Shown here: in pieces, positions 1-8,946 of the stretch
How the letters are laid out: each line of letters begins with the position of its first letter
Position numbering within the stretch: the first letter of the stretch is position 1
Assembly (NCBI GenBank): GCA_943842625.1
Contig: CALTCK010000008.1
Span: 62,001-126,000, forward strand
Direction: 5' to 3'
Length of the DNA stretch: 64,000 nucleotides
Origin: an uncultured Flavobacteriaceae bacterium
Lineage (GTDB): Bacteria; Bacteroidota; Bacteroidia; Flavobacteriales; Flavobacteriaceae
Notes under the pieces: model-generated
Told to the model about the DNA's origin: nothing
The model's database searches: none
What the model saw: only the letters and a program-made list of their open reading frames with translations
Made by a program: the position numbers and the translations under genes

Positions 1-82
1 GAGCACGCGTTCTTTTGTGTGTTATAATCATATTTTTATTTGTTCAAAAATACTACAATAAAAAGAGAAATTTAAATTGTGT

Positions 83-1576
83 TTAACTCTGGTTAATTAA
101 AACTTCTGCAATTTTTCGATTATCAGACAGTCTAGGTACTTTATTTTGCCCACCTAGTTTCCCTTGAGATTTCATATAGTTATTAAAACTATCGGTTTTT
201 AAAGAGGTGATTTTTAAAGTTTGAAGAACCTTGCCTGTAATCAAATCTTTATAATACGTATTTTGATCTTGCATGATGGTGTCCATAAAAAATGCTATTT
301 CTTCAAGATTTTCCGGCAATGTCTCGAACTCTATTAGCCATTCATGATATGGTAATTCTCCATTTAAAGAGTTGATTTGTGGAGCAACAGTGAATTCTGA
401 AATTGAAAACTTAAACTCATTCATAGCCTCCTTTATTGCGTGCTCTACTTCTTTACCGATGACATGTTCACCAAAAGCTGAAATAAAATGTTTGATTCTA
501 CCTGAAACAATCACTCTATATGGGCTTGTTGAGGTAAACATCACCGTATCTCCAATATTATATCCCCAAAGACCAGCATTCGTGGAGATAATCATTACAT
601 AATTTACTCCAACTTTTACTTCTCCAATGGTCAATCGTTTTGAATTCTCCTCATAAAATTTAGAAGCTTCAATAAATTCATAAAAGATTCCAGAATTTAA
701 TTGTAGTAACATCCCCTTTTGTTTTTGAGAATCTTGAAAGGCGAAAAAACCTTCAGAAGCAGGATACAATTCTATACTATCCACGCTTCTTCCGATCATT
801 TCTTCAAATTTTGCTCGATAAGGTTCGTAGTTAACTCCTCCGTAAACAAAAAGCTGATAGTTTTTAAAAAGTTCTCCTACTTTTTTATTGGATGCTTTTT
901 GAAGCTTCTCATAATACATTTGTATCCAAGATGGAATTCCTCCAATGAGTGTCATATTCTCATCTTTGGTTTCTTCAACAATTGCGTCCACTTTCGTTTC
1001 CCAATCATCAATACAATTGGCTTCCCAACTTGGTAATCTGTTTTTTTGTAAATATTTTGGAACAAAATGGGCAACAATACCAGATAATCGACCAATATTA
1101 ATCCCGTTTTTTATTTCTAATTTTGGGCTTCCTTGTAAAAAAATCATTTTACCATTTACAAAATCCACATTTCCAGTTTCTTCAATATAACATAATAAAG
1201 CATTTTTTGCTGCTTCAATATGAGACGGCATTGATTGTTTGGTAATTGGAATGTATTTAGCTCCAGAAGTAGTTCCCGAAGTTTTTGCTATGTAAGTAGG
1301 CTTTCCTTTCCATAATACATTTTCTTCGCCATTTGCGGTTCTTTCAAAATATTCTTTTAAGCCCTCGTAATCCCTTGCTGTAACACGTTTAACAAAATCT
1401 TGATGTGTTTTAATACTTTGAAAATCATGGTCTTTACCAAAAGAAGTATTTTTGGCTTGAGTAATTAGTTTTTGAAAAACTTTTTGCTGAGTCTCTATTG
1501 GCTTAGAAGCCCATCTTTTTATGCTTTTTGTTGCTTTTTTAGCTAGTATTTTGGCTCCTAAAGATTTTAAAAACAT
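83..1576 (-). CDS. GH3 auxin-responsive promoter family protein (acyl-adenylate-forming)
   Basis: This 497-residue protein belongs to the GH3 family of the ANL adenylating superfamily, which joins acyl substrates to amino acids through acyl-AMP. The ATP/AMP-binding motif TSGTTSGAKYIPIT lies near residue 100. A second nucleotide motif, YPASEGFFAF, lies in the middle, and TNAGLWGYNIGDT supplies the third. There is no signal peptide, so it is probably cytoplasmic. The bacterial substrate is unknown. The gene starts 3 nt after the M23 peptidase stop codon on the same strand, so the two are probably cotranscribed. The order GH3, M23, TatA, DUF4837, MltD is familiar in flavobacteria. The family call is secure, the function is not. 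Confidence 0.88.
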   Translation of the reverse strand: MFLKSLGAKILAKKATKSIKRWASKPIETQQKVFQKLITQAKNTSFGKDHDFQSIKTHQDFVKRVTARDYEGLKEYFERTANGEENVLWKGKPTYIAKTSGTTSGAKYIPITKQSMPSHIEAAKNALLCYIEETGNVDFVNGKMIFLQGSPKLEIKNGINIGRLSGIVAHFVPKYLQKNRLPSWEANCIDDWETKVDAIVEETKDENMTLIGGIPSWIQMYYEKLQKASNKKVGELFKNYQLFVYGGVNYEPYRAKFEEMIGRSVDSIELYPASEGFFAFQDSQKQKGMLLQLNSGIFYEFIEASKFYEENSKRLTIGEVKVGVNYVMIISTNAGLWGYNIGDTVMFTSTSPYRVIVSGRIKHFISAFGEHVIGKEVEHAIKEAMNEFKFSISEFTVAPQINSLNGELPYHEWLIEFETLPENLEEIAFFMDTIMQDQNTYYKDLITGKVLQTLKITSLKTDSFNNYMKSQGKLGGQNKVPRLSDNRKIAEVLINQS

Positions 1577-1579
1577 AGT

Positions 1580-2443
1580 TTATTCAAAGTCTATAAAATT
1601 AGTTGGGTCAATAGGGTAACCGTCACTCCATAATTCAAAATGTAAATGGGGACCTGTAGATAATTCACCTGTATTTCCTGCAGTAGCTATAACTTCTCCT
1701 GTCTTTACTAAGCTACCTTGTTCTTTTAAAAGCTGTGAATTGTGCTTATAAACAGATATTAAGTTATTAGAATGCTCAATAATAATTACATAACCGGTTT
1801 GAGTGGTCCATTCTGAAAATATTACGGTCCCGTCTGCAGCAGATTTTACTGGTGCGTCTTTTGAAGTAACAATATCAATGGCATAGTGTTTTTCACGTGC
1901 GTTGAACTCGTGCGAAATAGTTCCTTTGACTGGAGGAAATAAAACAAAATTAATTTCAGAATTATTAATTAACGGGTTGTATTTATCTTCTAACGATACT
2001 ATTTCCCTTAACAACGAATCTTCTTTTGAAGTATTTATTTCTATACCTGTTAAATCTATCTTAGCAGCTTCAATAATTGAATCTTTATTGAAATTTACGC
2101 TTGACACATCTCCTTTTAATACTTTTTTTATAGAACTAAAATAGAGTTCATTTATTTTAATTACTTGCTGTAAGGAATCTGTTTTATAAGCAAGTTGCGC
2201 AGCGTTTTTCTTTAGTGTGACCGAGGAATATCCTGGGATATATTCTCTTAAAGGGGTAAATGCGATTAAAATACTGGTAGCTAAAATTAGAGTAAACACG
2301 AGAATAATACTAAATACAAATACGTTTAGACGGTTGAGTTTAAAAGTAAAGCGTTCTTCAAAAGTATCTTCATTTAACACCACTAAACGATACTTGTTTA
2401 GCAATTTATATTTAATTTTTCTTGATTTATTTTCTTTAGCCAT
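1580..2443 (-). CDS. M23-family (LytM-like) peptidase, membrane anchored
   Basis: A 287-residue predicted peptidoglycan endopeptidase or divisome/envelope factor. A charged cytoplasmic N-terminus is followed by one transmembrane helix (about residues 39-62) and a short coiled linker. The LytM/M23 domain covers roughly residues 165-280. Zinc-ligand motifs are visible: HYAID (the HxxxD motif) and HLHFE near the C-terminus, so the enzyme looks catalytically competent. It is the first gene of a two-gene unit with the GH3 gene. A TATATTTG box lies about 20 nt upstream of its ATG. The domain call is strong; the cleavage specificity cannot be read from the sequence. Confidence 0.9.
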   Translation of the reverse strand: MAKENKSRKIKYKLLNKYRLVVLNEDTFEERFTFKLNRLNVFVFSIILVFTLILATSILIAFTPLREYIPGYSSVTLKKNAAQLAYKTDSLQQVIKINELYFSSIKKVLKGDVSSVNFNKDSIIEAAKIDLTGIEINTSKEDSLLREIVSLEDKYNPLINNSEINFVLFPPVKGTISHEFNAREKHYAIDIVTSKDAPVKSAADGTVIFSEWTTQTGYVIIIEHSNNLISVYKHNSQLLKEQGSLVKTGEVIATAGNTGELSTGPHLHFELWSDGYPIDPTNFIDFE

Positions 2444-2462
2444 TATAGAGATGTCCGAACAG

Positions 2463-2572
2463 CAAATATAAAAATTAGTATGCTAGTATTTGATTTACTG
2501 ATATAAGTTTATTAATAATAAAAGCTTAATTAGTTTTAAAACGATGTTTCTGATGATTTCTTATTACATTTG
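2463..2572. promoter_or_regulatory. Divergent Bacteroidota -7 boxes for M23 gene (-) and tatA (+)
   Basis: On the minus strand TATATTTG occupies 2463-2470, about 20 nt before the M23 peptidase ATG. On the plus strand TACATTTG occupies 2565-2572, 12 nt before the preferred tatA ATG. Both match the TAnnTTTG box known for Bacteroidota. I see no convincing TTG (-33) at the right spacing for either, so these are partial promoter matches. Confidence 0.5.
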
Positions 2573-2584
2573 TCTTTTAAATCT

Positions 2585-2782
2585 ATGATAATGAATATAG
2601 CAATGTTACCTTTAGTTATTGGATGGCCACAAATAGTCTTAATTGTCGTGGTGGTATTATTATTGTTTGGAGGAAGAAAAATTCCCGAATTAATGCGTGG
2701 TTTAGGTAGCGGTCTTAAGGAATTTAAGGATGCCTCAAAAGATGCTTCTAAAGACGAAAATCAACTAGACGAAGAAAAATAA
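2585..2782 (+). CDS. tatA: Sec-independent protein translocase subunit TatA/TatE
   Basis: A 65-residue TatA-type pore subunit of the twin-arginine translocase, which exports folded proteins across the inner membrane. It has an N-terminal hydrophobic helix, then the hinge [16 protein letters not shown] typical of TatA, then a charged amphipathic tail rich in Lys and Asp ([11 protein letters not shown]). The start chosen is the ATG at 2585; a second ATG at 2591 is possible. The -7 box at 2565-2572 makes a start further upstream unlikely. The 3' end converges with the DUF4837 gene, 5 nt apart. No tatC is in the window. Confidence 0.9.
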   Translation: MIMNIAMLPLVIGWPQIVLIVVVVLLLFGGRKIPELMRGLGSGLKEFKDASKDASKDENQLDEEK

Positions 2783-2787
2783 ATCGT

Positions 2788-3768
2788 CTATTTGCTAATC
2801 CTTACCGATTGAATTATTGATTCCAACTCAAACTGAAGATTCCGTTTTCGTTCTGCTGGCGCAAACGTAAATCCCTCGATAATTAAGTATCTTTTGTTAA
2901 TGGTATCTCTTACTGCATAATTTACAAAAGGCCCTGCCATAAATTCATTTTCTATATCCCACATCCCTTTTGTTTTGTATGCAAAATTTCCGTCTAATTC
3001 TGTAATATAAAAATTTGGAGAATAAGAATAGTCTGTACCAAATTTACTATTATCTTCTACCGGCAAAAGGCTCCCCCCGATTGAATCTCTTATTACTGTT
3101 AATATTTGCCCAAGAGCTAAACTATCACTTGTTATTTTATTTATTGCTGTTTCATATATAAAAATATTAGTAGATCCTGTTTTTTTTAAATCTTTTCGGA
3201 GCCAAAAGAAATCTTTGCCTTTATGAGCTGTTCGATACGCCGAAGGTATATTTATTGTCAAACCAAAATACTCCTTTAAAGAATCGATTACTTTTAAGGA
3301 TATGGCGGTCCTTCTTTGACGTTCTTTTATTTCTGAATTATTGTAGGCATTGATTATTTCTTTTTGATTTTCGACGATTAACTTTAGTAAGGTTTCTTCG
3401 GTTTTCGCTGTAATTATTGCCCCTGTCTGTGGCCTCGCGTAAGGATCGGTTACTAAAGTATAGTTGTCTTCTTCTCCAATGGTAACATGTAAGAAAAGAC
3501 GATTACTTTTTATAAAACCTGAAAAAGTAGAAGGATCCATTTGATTGATTGAGAATAAAGGCTCTTCTTGAGGCAATCCTTCAGTAGGAGCTGCAAAATA
3601 ATCTCTTATTTTTTCGCCAACTTTATTATTCCATAATTCGTCAGTTATCAATATTTGGAGTGAATTAATATTTCCTACTGACTTTTGTTTATAGGTGTTT
3701 TTATTACCGTTATTAACACAAGAAATTAAAGTGAATAAAATTAAGGACGTAAAATAGATTGATTTCAT
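2788..3768 (-). CDS. DUF4837 family lipoprotein
   Basis: A 326-residue secreted lipoprotein of the Bacteroidota-specific DUF4837 family, whose molecular role is unknown to me. The N-terminus is a signal peptide ending in the lipobox LISC, so the mature protein would be lipidated at Cys and envelope-anchored. The ATG at 3768 is preferred over a TTG two codons upstream. It follows the MltD-like gene by about 20 nt on the same strand. This pgk-mltD-DUF4837 order suggests a link to cell-wall maintenance, but that is inference from context only. Confidence 0.8.
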   Translation of the reverse strand: MKSIYFTSLILFTLISCVNNGNKNTYKQKSVGNINSLQILITDELWNNKVGEKIRDYFAAPTEGLPQEEPLFSINQMDPSTFSGFIKSNRLFLHVTIGEEDNYTLVTDPYARPQTGAIITAKTEETLLKLIVENQKEIINAYNNSEIKERQRRTAISLKVIDSLKEYFGLTINIPSAYRTAHKGKDFFWLRKDLKKTGSTNIFIYETAINKITSDSLALGQILTVIRDSIGGSLLPVEDNSKFGTDYSYSPNFYITELDGNFAYKTKGMWDIENEFMAGPFVNYAVRDTINKRYLIIEGFTFAPAERKRNLQFELESIIQSVRISK

Positions 3769-3790
3769 TAACAATTGTTTTTTTAAAATA

Positions 3791-5373
3791 TTAACCTTTA
3801 GAAACTTTTAATTTCATACCGGGTTTTAAATTGTTACTACTAATATCGTTCCATTTTTTAATATTCTGTATGGAAACTCCAGGAAAATTTTGAGAAATAC
3901 TCCACAAAGAGTCTCCTTTTTTAACAATGTACAGACTCCCGTTATCTTTTCTAGAAGGATTTTCTGCAACTATTGGCTCAGTTGGGTAAATAGTTAATCG
4001 CTGTCCTACTTTAAGATTGTCGCTTGTTAGATCATTCCATCTTTTAATCTGACTTACACCAACACCATATCGCTCAGCTATTTTTCCCAAATAATCACCA
4101 CTTTTTACGCGATATCTAATTCTATCAGGTTGCTCTATGTATTTGGGAATATTAGCATTTTTTTTACTATTTTCCTCCTCAGCTAATGCATAAATTAAAT
4201 CTTCGTTAGTAACGAACTTTCCAATAGCTTGAATTGGCAAACGTAGCGCATAATTTTTATCATTAACATATGGAATAATTTTTAGTTTGTAGGAGGGATT
4301 TAAAAACTGAATTTCTTCTACAGATAAATTTAACGCTTTTGAGATTTGCTCAAAAGTAATTAACCTTTTAACTTGTATGGTGTCTGTTGCTATAGAATGG
4401 TATCGAGGCCCACTACTCTTAAAACCATGTTCAGCGGCATATTCAAAAATATACATCGTTGCTAAAAAAGCTGGTACATAACTAGCTGTTTCTCTGGGTA
4501 ATTTATTTCTAATTTTCCAATAATTGGTTTCTCCTCCTGAACGACGAATTGCTTTTGAAACATTTCCAGGACCAGAGTTATAAGCTGCTAAAGCCAAATC
4601 CCAATCGTCAAAAATTTTATAAAGACTCTTTAGGTACTTTGCGGCTGCAGCTGTTGCCAATGCCGGATCGGATCTTTCGTCCACGTATGAACTTACTTCA
4701 AGACCATAAATTTTTCCAGTCGTGAACATAAATTGCCACAAACCTTTAGCCCCAACTCTAGACTTTGCTGAAGGATTTAAAGCGGACTCTACAACTGCTA
4801 AATATTTAATTTCTAAAGGCAAATCATATTTGTCAAACTCCTCTTCAAACATCGGAAAAAAGTAATCACTTAAAGCCATTAACCTAGACATGGATGCTCT
4901 TCTTGTTTTTAGATAGTGCTTGATTAACCTTTCTAATGAAGGATTGTAACTTACATCAAAAGGCGTTTTGGCGTCTAGTTCTTCTAAGCGCTGTTTAAGC
5001 AAGTTCTGTTGGTAAATCTTCATATTCAGTAAGTTCAATTTCTTCACTAGTAATACTTCCAAAAACTTCTTCAAATCTTGTGGAGTCGTAAAGTTCTTTC
5101 AACCACAAGCTATCACTAGATTTTGCTTTTTTTTGATCTTTTAGATCAAGCATTAAAGAATCACTATAAGAGAAATTAAGATTTGATAAGCTGTTATCAA
5201 TTTTAAAGTCTTGAAGGATTAATTGTGTCTTGGCGTTTGACACTTTTTGCTGGAGATAGGGGACTAACACTTTTTAAGCTGTCAACAACTTCAACTACTT
5301 GTGCGTTCATTTTTATAATGCTAGTATATAAAAATATTACAAGAATTGATGGGGATAAAAATCTGATGGTCAT
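3791..5373 (-). pseudogene. MltD-like lytic transglycosylase with LysM repeats; frame broken by two apparent +1 insertions
   Basis: Three overlapping frames read together give one 526-residue protein of the usual length. A signal peptide (from the ATG at 5373, ending near KMNAQ) is in the first frame. The middle segment carries LWLKELYDSTRFEEVF. The SLT catalytic domain (ESALNPSAKSRVGAKGLWQF, with the catalytic Glu, and AAYNSGPGNV) and two C-terminal LysM repeats (SGDYLGKIAERYGV, KGDSLWSISQNF) follow. The frame changes once between about 5225 and 5270 and once at about 5000, where removing one base restores PTELLKQRLEEL. Both are +1 shifts, and 1583 nt minus 2 is divisible by 3. With the same pattern in neighbouring pgk, sequence error is more likely than true decay. 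The enzyme would cut peptidoglycan glycan strands in the periplasm. Confidence 0.85.
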
Positions 5374-5484
5374 ACAGAAAAGTGTGAGTCCTATTTAAAT
5401 TAATTATAAATTTAGGAAAAGAGACTCTAAAGGCAACTATTTTTGAGAATCTTTTGTTAATTATTTATTATAATTCGAGAAAAA

Positions 5485-6675
5485 TTACTCTAATATTGCT
5501 TGAATCCCAGGAAGTGTTTTCCCTTCTAACATTTCTAACATAGCGCCTCCACCAGTTGAAACATAGCTTACTTTTTCGGTTAAATTAAATTGTTTTACAG
5601 CAGCCACCGAGTCTCCACCGCCTACTAATGAAAATGTGCCTTTTTCGGTAGCTTCTGCAATTGCATTTCCTAAAGATATGGTTCCAGTTGCAAAATTCTC
5701 CATTTCAAAAACACCTACGGGCCCATTCCACAAAATAGTTTTGGAGCTTAAAATAACTTCTCTAAAAATAGCATTGGTTTTAGATCCAACATCCAGTCCC
5801 ATCCATCCTTCAGGAATGGCTGTTGACGGCCTCTGTTTTTGTATGAGCATCATTCGAAAACTGATCTGCTATGATAGCATCTACAGGTAAATGTATTTGT
5901 ACATTCTTTCTCTTCTGCCAATTTTAAAATAGACAATGCTAACTCTTGTTTGTCGTCTTCCACCAAAGAAGATCCAACTTCTTCCGCCTTGCGCTTTAAC
6001 AAAGGTAAAGGCCATACCACCACCAATTATTAAATGATCTATTTTATCTAAAATACTTTCTATAATCGTAATTTTTGAAGATACTTTTGCTCCACCAATG
6101 ATCGCTGTAACCGGTTTTTCACTATGCGTTAATACCTTTTCGATATTCTCGATTTCTGAAGCTAATAACTTACCAAAACATTTGTTCTCTGAAAAATAGT
6201 TTGCAATTACCGAGGTAGAAGCATGTGCTCTATGTGCAGAACCAAAAGCATCATTAATATAAATATCCCCCAACTTTGAAAGTTCTAAGGCAAACTTATC
6301 ATCACCTGCTTTTTCCTCTTTGTGAAATCGTAGGTTTTCTAGAAGTAAAATTTCTCCATTTTCTAATTCTGCGGCGGCTTTTTCAGCTTTTTCACCTATA
6401 CAATGTTCAGAAAATTGAACCTGTACACCAATAATTTCAGTTACTTTAGAAGCTATGTTTTTTAGTGAAAACTTTTCTTCTACACCATTGGGTCTTCCTA
6501 AGTGAGACATTAAAACACAACTACCTCCATCTTCTAAAACTTTAATAATGGTGTTTTTGGCAGCTAAGATTCGAGTGCTATCAGTAACTTCTAAATTCTC
6601 ATTTAAAGGCACATTAAAATCTACCCTAATTAGTGCTTTTTTGTTTTCAAAATTAAAGTCGTTAACCGTTTTCAT
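5485..6675 (-). pseudogene. pgk: Phosphoglycerate kinase, reading frame broken by three apparent +1 insertions
   Basis: Glycolytic/gluconeogenic kinase converting 1,3-bisphosphoglycerate and ADP to 3-phosphoglycerate and ATP. The N-terminal part is intact, with ALIRVDFNVPL, LMSHLGRP and INDAFGSAHRAHAS. The C-terminal part carries [14 protein letters not shown] and [13 protein letters not shown]. Between them the frame moves three times. Removing one base near 5981, 5906 and 5827 gives a continuous family sequence: AQGGKVGSSLVEDD, then [19 protein letters not shown], then [13 protein letters not shown]. Because there are three insertions, the outer parts share one frame. The repaired length is 395 residues, normal for the family. 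I start at the ATG at 6675 rather than seven codons upstream. pgk is normally essential, so an error in the sequence is the likely cause. Confidence 0.93.
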
Positions 6676-6693
6676 AAATTGGATTTTGGACTG

Positions 6694-6710
6694 CAAATAT
6701 ACTATTTTTG
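6694..6710. promoter_or_regulatory. Back-to-back -7 boxes: pgk (-) and holB (+)
   Basis: CAAATATA at 6694-6701 reads TATATTTG on the minus strand, 18 nt before the pgk ATG. TATTTTTG at 6703-6710 faces holB, with a TTG 21 nt upstream at 6679-6681. The two boxes are separated by a single base, so RNA polymerase could hardly occupy both at once. Confidence 0.55.
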
Positions 6711-6747
6711 AAGGGTTCTTTTTAACTAAAAAACCGTAATATTGTGT

Positions 6748-7902
6748 ATGACTTTCTCACGTGTTTTAGGGCAACAGCACATAAAATCTCATCTAACCAG
6801 GACGGTCAAAGATGGCAGAATACCGCATACCCAACTATTTATCGGAAAGTCAGGATCTGGGATATTACCTTTAGCATTAGGTTATGCAAACGAAATATTG
6901 TGCCTGTCCTATAACAAGGAAAGTCTTCCATATACCAATTGTAAAACTAAAGTTGAAAAATTAGCACATCCTGATTTACATTTTGTCTATCCTGTTAATA
7001 CCAATGAGAGTGTTAAAAAAAACCCTGTCTCTGACAATTTTTTGGCTAAGTGGAGGGCCTTTGTCATTCAAAACTCCTATTCTTCTTTATATGATTGGTA
7101 TCAATTTATAGGAATAGAAAATAAACAAGGGAATATCAGTAAGCATGAAGCGGTTTCTATTACAAAAAAGCTGTCCTTAAAATCATATGAGGGGGGGTAT
7201 AAGGTTCTTATAATTTGGATGGCTGATAAAATGAATAACGAATGTGCGAATCAATTATTAAAACTTATAGAAGAACCTCCTGAAAAAACAGTGCTATTGC
7301 TTTTAACAGAAAATGTTGAGAATATTCTGGGAACCATTCAATCTCGTTGTCAAAAATTACATGTTCCTCTTCTAGCTGAGGAGGATATTTACCTAGGATT
7401 ATTAGAGGCTTATGCATTAACAAATAATGAGGCAAGAAAAATTAGTCAACAGTCCAATGGAGATTTAAATAGAGCGATTCAACTCATAAAAAATGGTGGT
7501 AACGAAGTTTTATTTGAAGATCTTTTTGTGCATTGGATGCGTACCGCTTTTAAAGCCAAAAAGAACAGAGAAGCTATAAATGAGTTATTTAGTTGGAGCG
7601 AAAGAATCGCTGAAGAAGGTCGCGAAACTCAAAAGAAATTCTTAAATTTTTGTTTGGAAATTTTTAGGCAAGCAATGCTTAAAAATTACAAAGCAGAGTC
7701 ACTAATTTACTTTCAAAGTCATGATGGAAAATTTTCTTTTAATAAGTTCTCGGAATATGTTCACCATAATAACATTTTAGAAATAAATGAAGAGATAGAA
7801 AAAGCTATTTTTCATATTGAGAGAAATGGAAATTCAAAAATAATTTTTACAGATCTATCTATTCAATTAACACGATTGATACAAAAAAAAGAAACCTTAT
7901 AA
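6748..7902 (+). CDS. holB: DNA polymerase III subunit delta' (clamp loader)
   Basis: A 384-residue clamp-loader subunit of the AAA+ delta'/gamma type. The N-terminus reads FSRVLGQQHIKSHLTRTV and is followed by a degenerate P-loop (GKSGSG without the Lys), as expected for delta', which does not hydrolyse ATP. The clamp-loader motif ANQLLKLIEEPPEKTVLLLLT and the sensor-like TIQSRCQ are clear. The C-terminal half is helical and matches the collar domain region. The ATG at 6748 is preferred to a TTG two codons earlier. The gene is divergent from pgk and has its own -7 box at 6703-6710. Confidence 0.9.
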   Translation: MTFSRVLGQQHIKSHLTRTVKDGRIPHTQLFIGKSGSGILPLALGYANEILCLSYNKESLPYTNCKTKVEKLAHPDLHFVYPVNTNESVKKNPVSDNFLAKWRAFVIQNSYSSLYDWYQFIGIENKQGNISKHEAVSITKKLSLKSYEGGYKVLIIWMADKMNNECANQLLKLIEEPPEKTVLLLLTENVENILGTIQSRCQKLHVPLLAEEDIYLGLLEAYALTNNEARKISQQSNGDLNRAIQLIKNGGNEVLFEDLFVHWMRTAFKAKKNREAINELFSWSERIAEEGRETQKKFLNFCLEIFRQAMLKNYKAESLIYFQSHDGKFSFNKFSEYVHHNNILEINEEIEKAIFHIERNGNSKIIFTDLSIQLTRLIQKKETL

Positions 7903-8046
7903 GAGTTGTCTATTATAATTTCTTTAGCAATAGGTTATTCTTATTAAATCTGGTTTAATTACAGGCGTTTCTTTAGCCACGTAACAGAATATCACTACAT
8001 CTATTGGTTAAGCTCATAAAACCGTCTTAAATGTGCTTATTTTAAT

Positions 8047-8895
8047 TTATTGCGGTTTTTTGTAGCAATAAATAAGTGATGAATATTCCTTAGTAGATAA
8101 AGCGTATAAATTTGATATTAATCCCACAAAAAAAGCTTTAAGTAAATTTATTTTTCCTGTTTTATTTTTTTCTGAGAGTATACTTACGTAAAAAGAATCG
8201 AAAACCATCGGACTTATTTTTAAGAGTGAAAATTTATCGGTGAAAAGTTTATTCATAGAAACTTTTGAAAAATGCCATAAATGTCTAGGTGCGTCAAAAG
8301 CAGCCCAAAAACTTTTATAATAAGCCGCATCAAAAGAATAAAAATTAGGAACAGCAACTATTAATAATCCATTCGGTTTCAATAAAGCTTCTACATCAAG
8401 AATTGTTTCTTCTAGGTTAGGAACGTGCTCTAAAACATGCCACATTGTAATTACATCAAACAATTTTCCTTTAACGTTTTTTATGTCTTCTTCTAGAAAA
8501 ATTCCCTTATTTTGTGCTAATTCTCTGGCTTTTGAGTTGGGTTCAACACCTATTACTGACCTTGATTCAGATTGAATAAAACTTAAAAAATCACCCGTTC
8601 CTGCTCCAATATCAAGGATACTTTTGGCGTCCTTTTTTAGCACGTTAATTAAACCTAGTTTGTTCTTTAGAGATCTTCTTTTTACAACCTGATATAAAAA
8701 CGGAACGAGACCATTTTTGTTATCAGTATGAGAAATATACTGTTCACTCTCGTAATATTTAGAAAGTTTACTAGTCTCTGGCTGCGGTTTAGTTAAAAGC
8801 ATTTCTTTTTCAGCGTCAAACTCGAGAGTGAACTCTTCATTAGACACTAAATAATCTTTAACAGTTAAGGGAAAGTTTTCTTGTTTTAGTTGCAT
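8047..8895 (-). CDS. Class I SAM-dependent methyltransferase
   Basis: A 282-residue methyltransferase. The Rossmann motif I is ILDIGAGTGDFLSF, motif II ends in GVEP, and the later motif WHVLEHVPN is typical of the methyltransferase type 11/23 families. LKPNGLLIVAVPN completes the fold. An N-terminal segment of about 60 residues precedes the domain. The substrate is unknown; small molecules, lipids or glycans are common for this type. The gene lies directly downstream of mnmG on the same strand, separated only by a parS site, so the two are probably cotranscribed. Confidence 0.8.
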   Translation of the reverse strand: MQLKQENFPLTVKDYLVSNEEFTLEFDAEKEMLLTKPQPETSKLSKYYESEQYISHTDNKNGLVPFLYQVVKRRSLKNKLGLINVLKKDAKSILDIGAGTGDFLSFIQSESRSVIGVEPNSKARELAQNKGIFLEEDIKNVKGKLFDVITMWHVLEHVPNLEETILDVEALLKPNGLLIVAVPNFYSFDAAYYKSFWAAFDAPRHLWHFSKVSMNKLFTDKFSLLKISPMVFDSFYVSILSEKNKTGKINLLKAFFVGLISNLYALSTKEYSSLIYCYKKPQ

Positions 8896-8924
8896 TATAA
8901 AATATTATTAGATAAACGCATGAA

Positions 8925-8940
8925 TGTTTCACGTGAAACA
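8925..8940. promoter_or_regulatory. parS centromere site (ParB binding)
   Basis: The 16-bp perfect palindrome TGTTTCACGTGAAACA matches the bacterial parS consensus used by ParB/Spo0J. It lies between the mnmG stop codon and the methyltransferase start. Together with the second site at 10830-10845 it indicates an origin-proximal location. Confidence 0.93.
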
Positions 8941-8946
8941 AACAAC

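Noticed and set aside
1888-1910. CACGTG core inside the M23 peptidase gene as a parS site
   Set aside because: Only one half-site matches (TTTTTCACGTGCGTTG).
3791-5373. Programmed +1 frameshifting in mltD and pgk
   Set aside because: Five different sites without a shared slippery motif, in two unrelated genes, do not fit programmed recoding; sequence error or mutation is simpler.
5374-5484. Terminator between pgk and mltD
   Set aside because: Only an imperfect A/T-rich inverted repeat is present on the coding strand; I could not support a terminator.
6755-6775. CACGTG core inside holB as a third parS site
   Set aside because: Flanks (TTTCTCACGTGTTTTA) break the palindrome at several positions; it is not a good ParB site.
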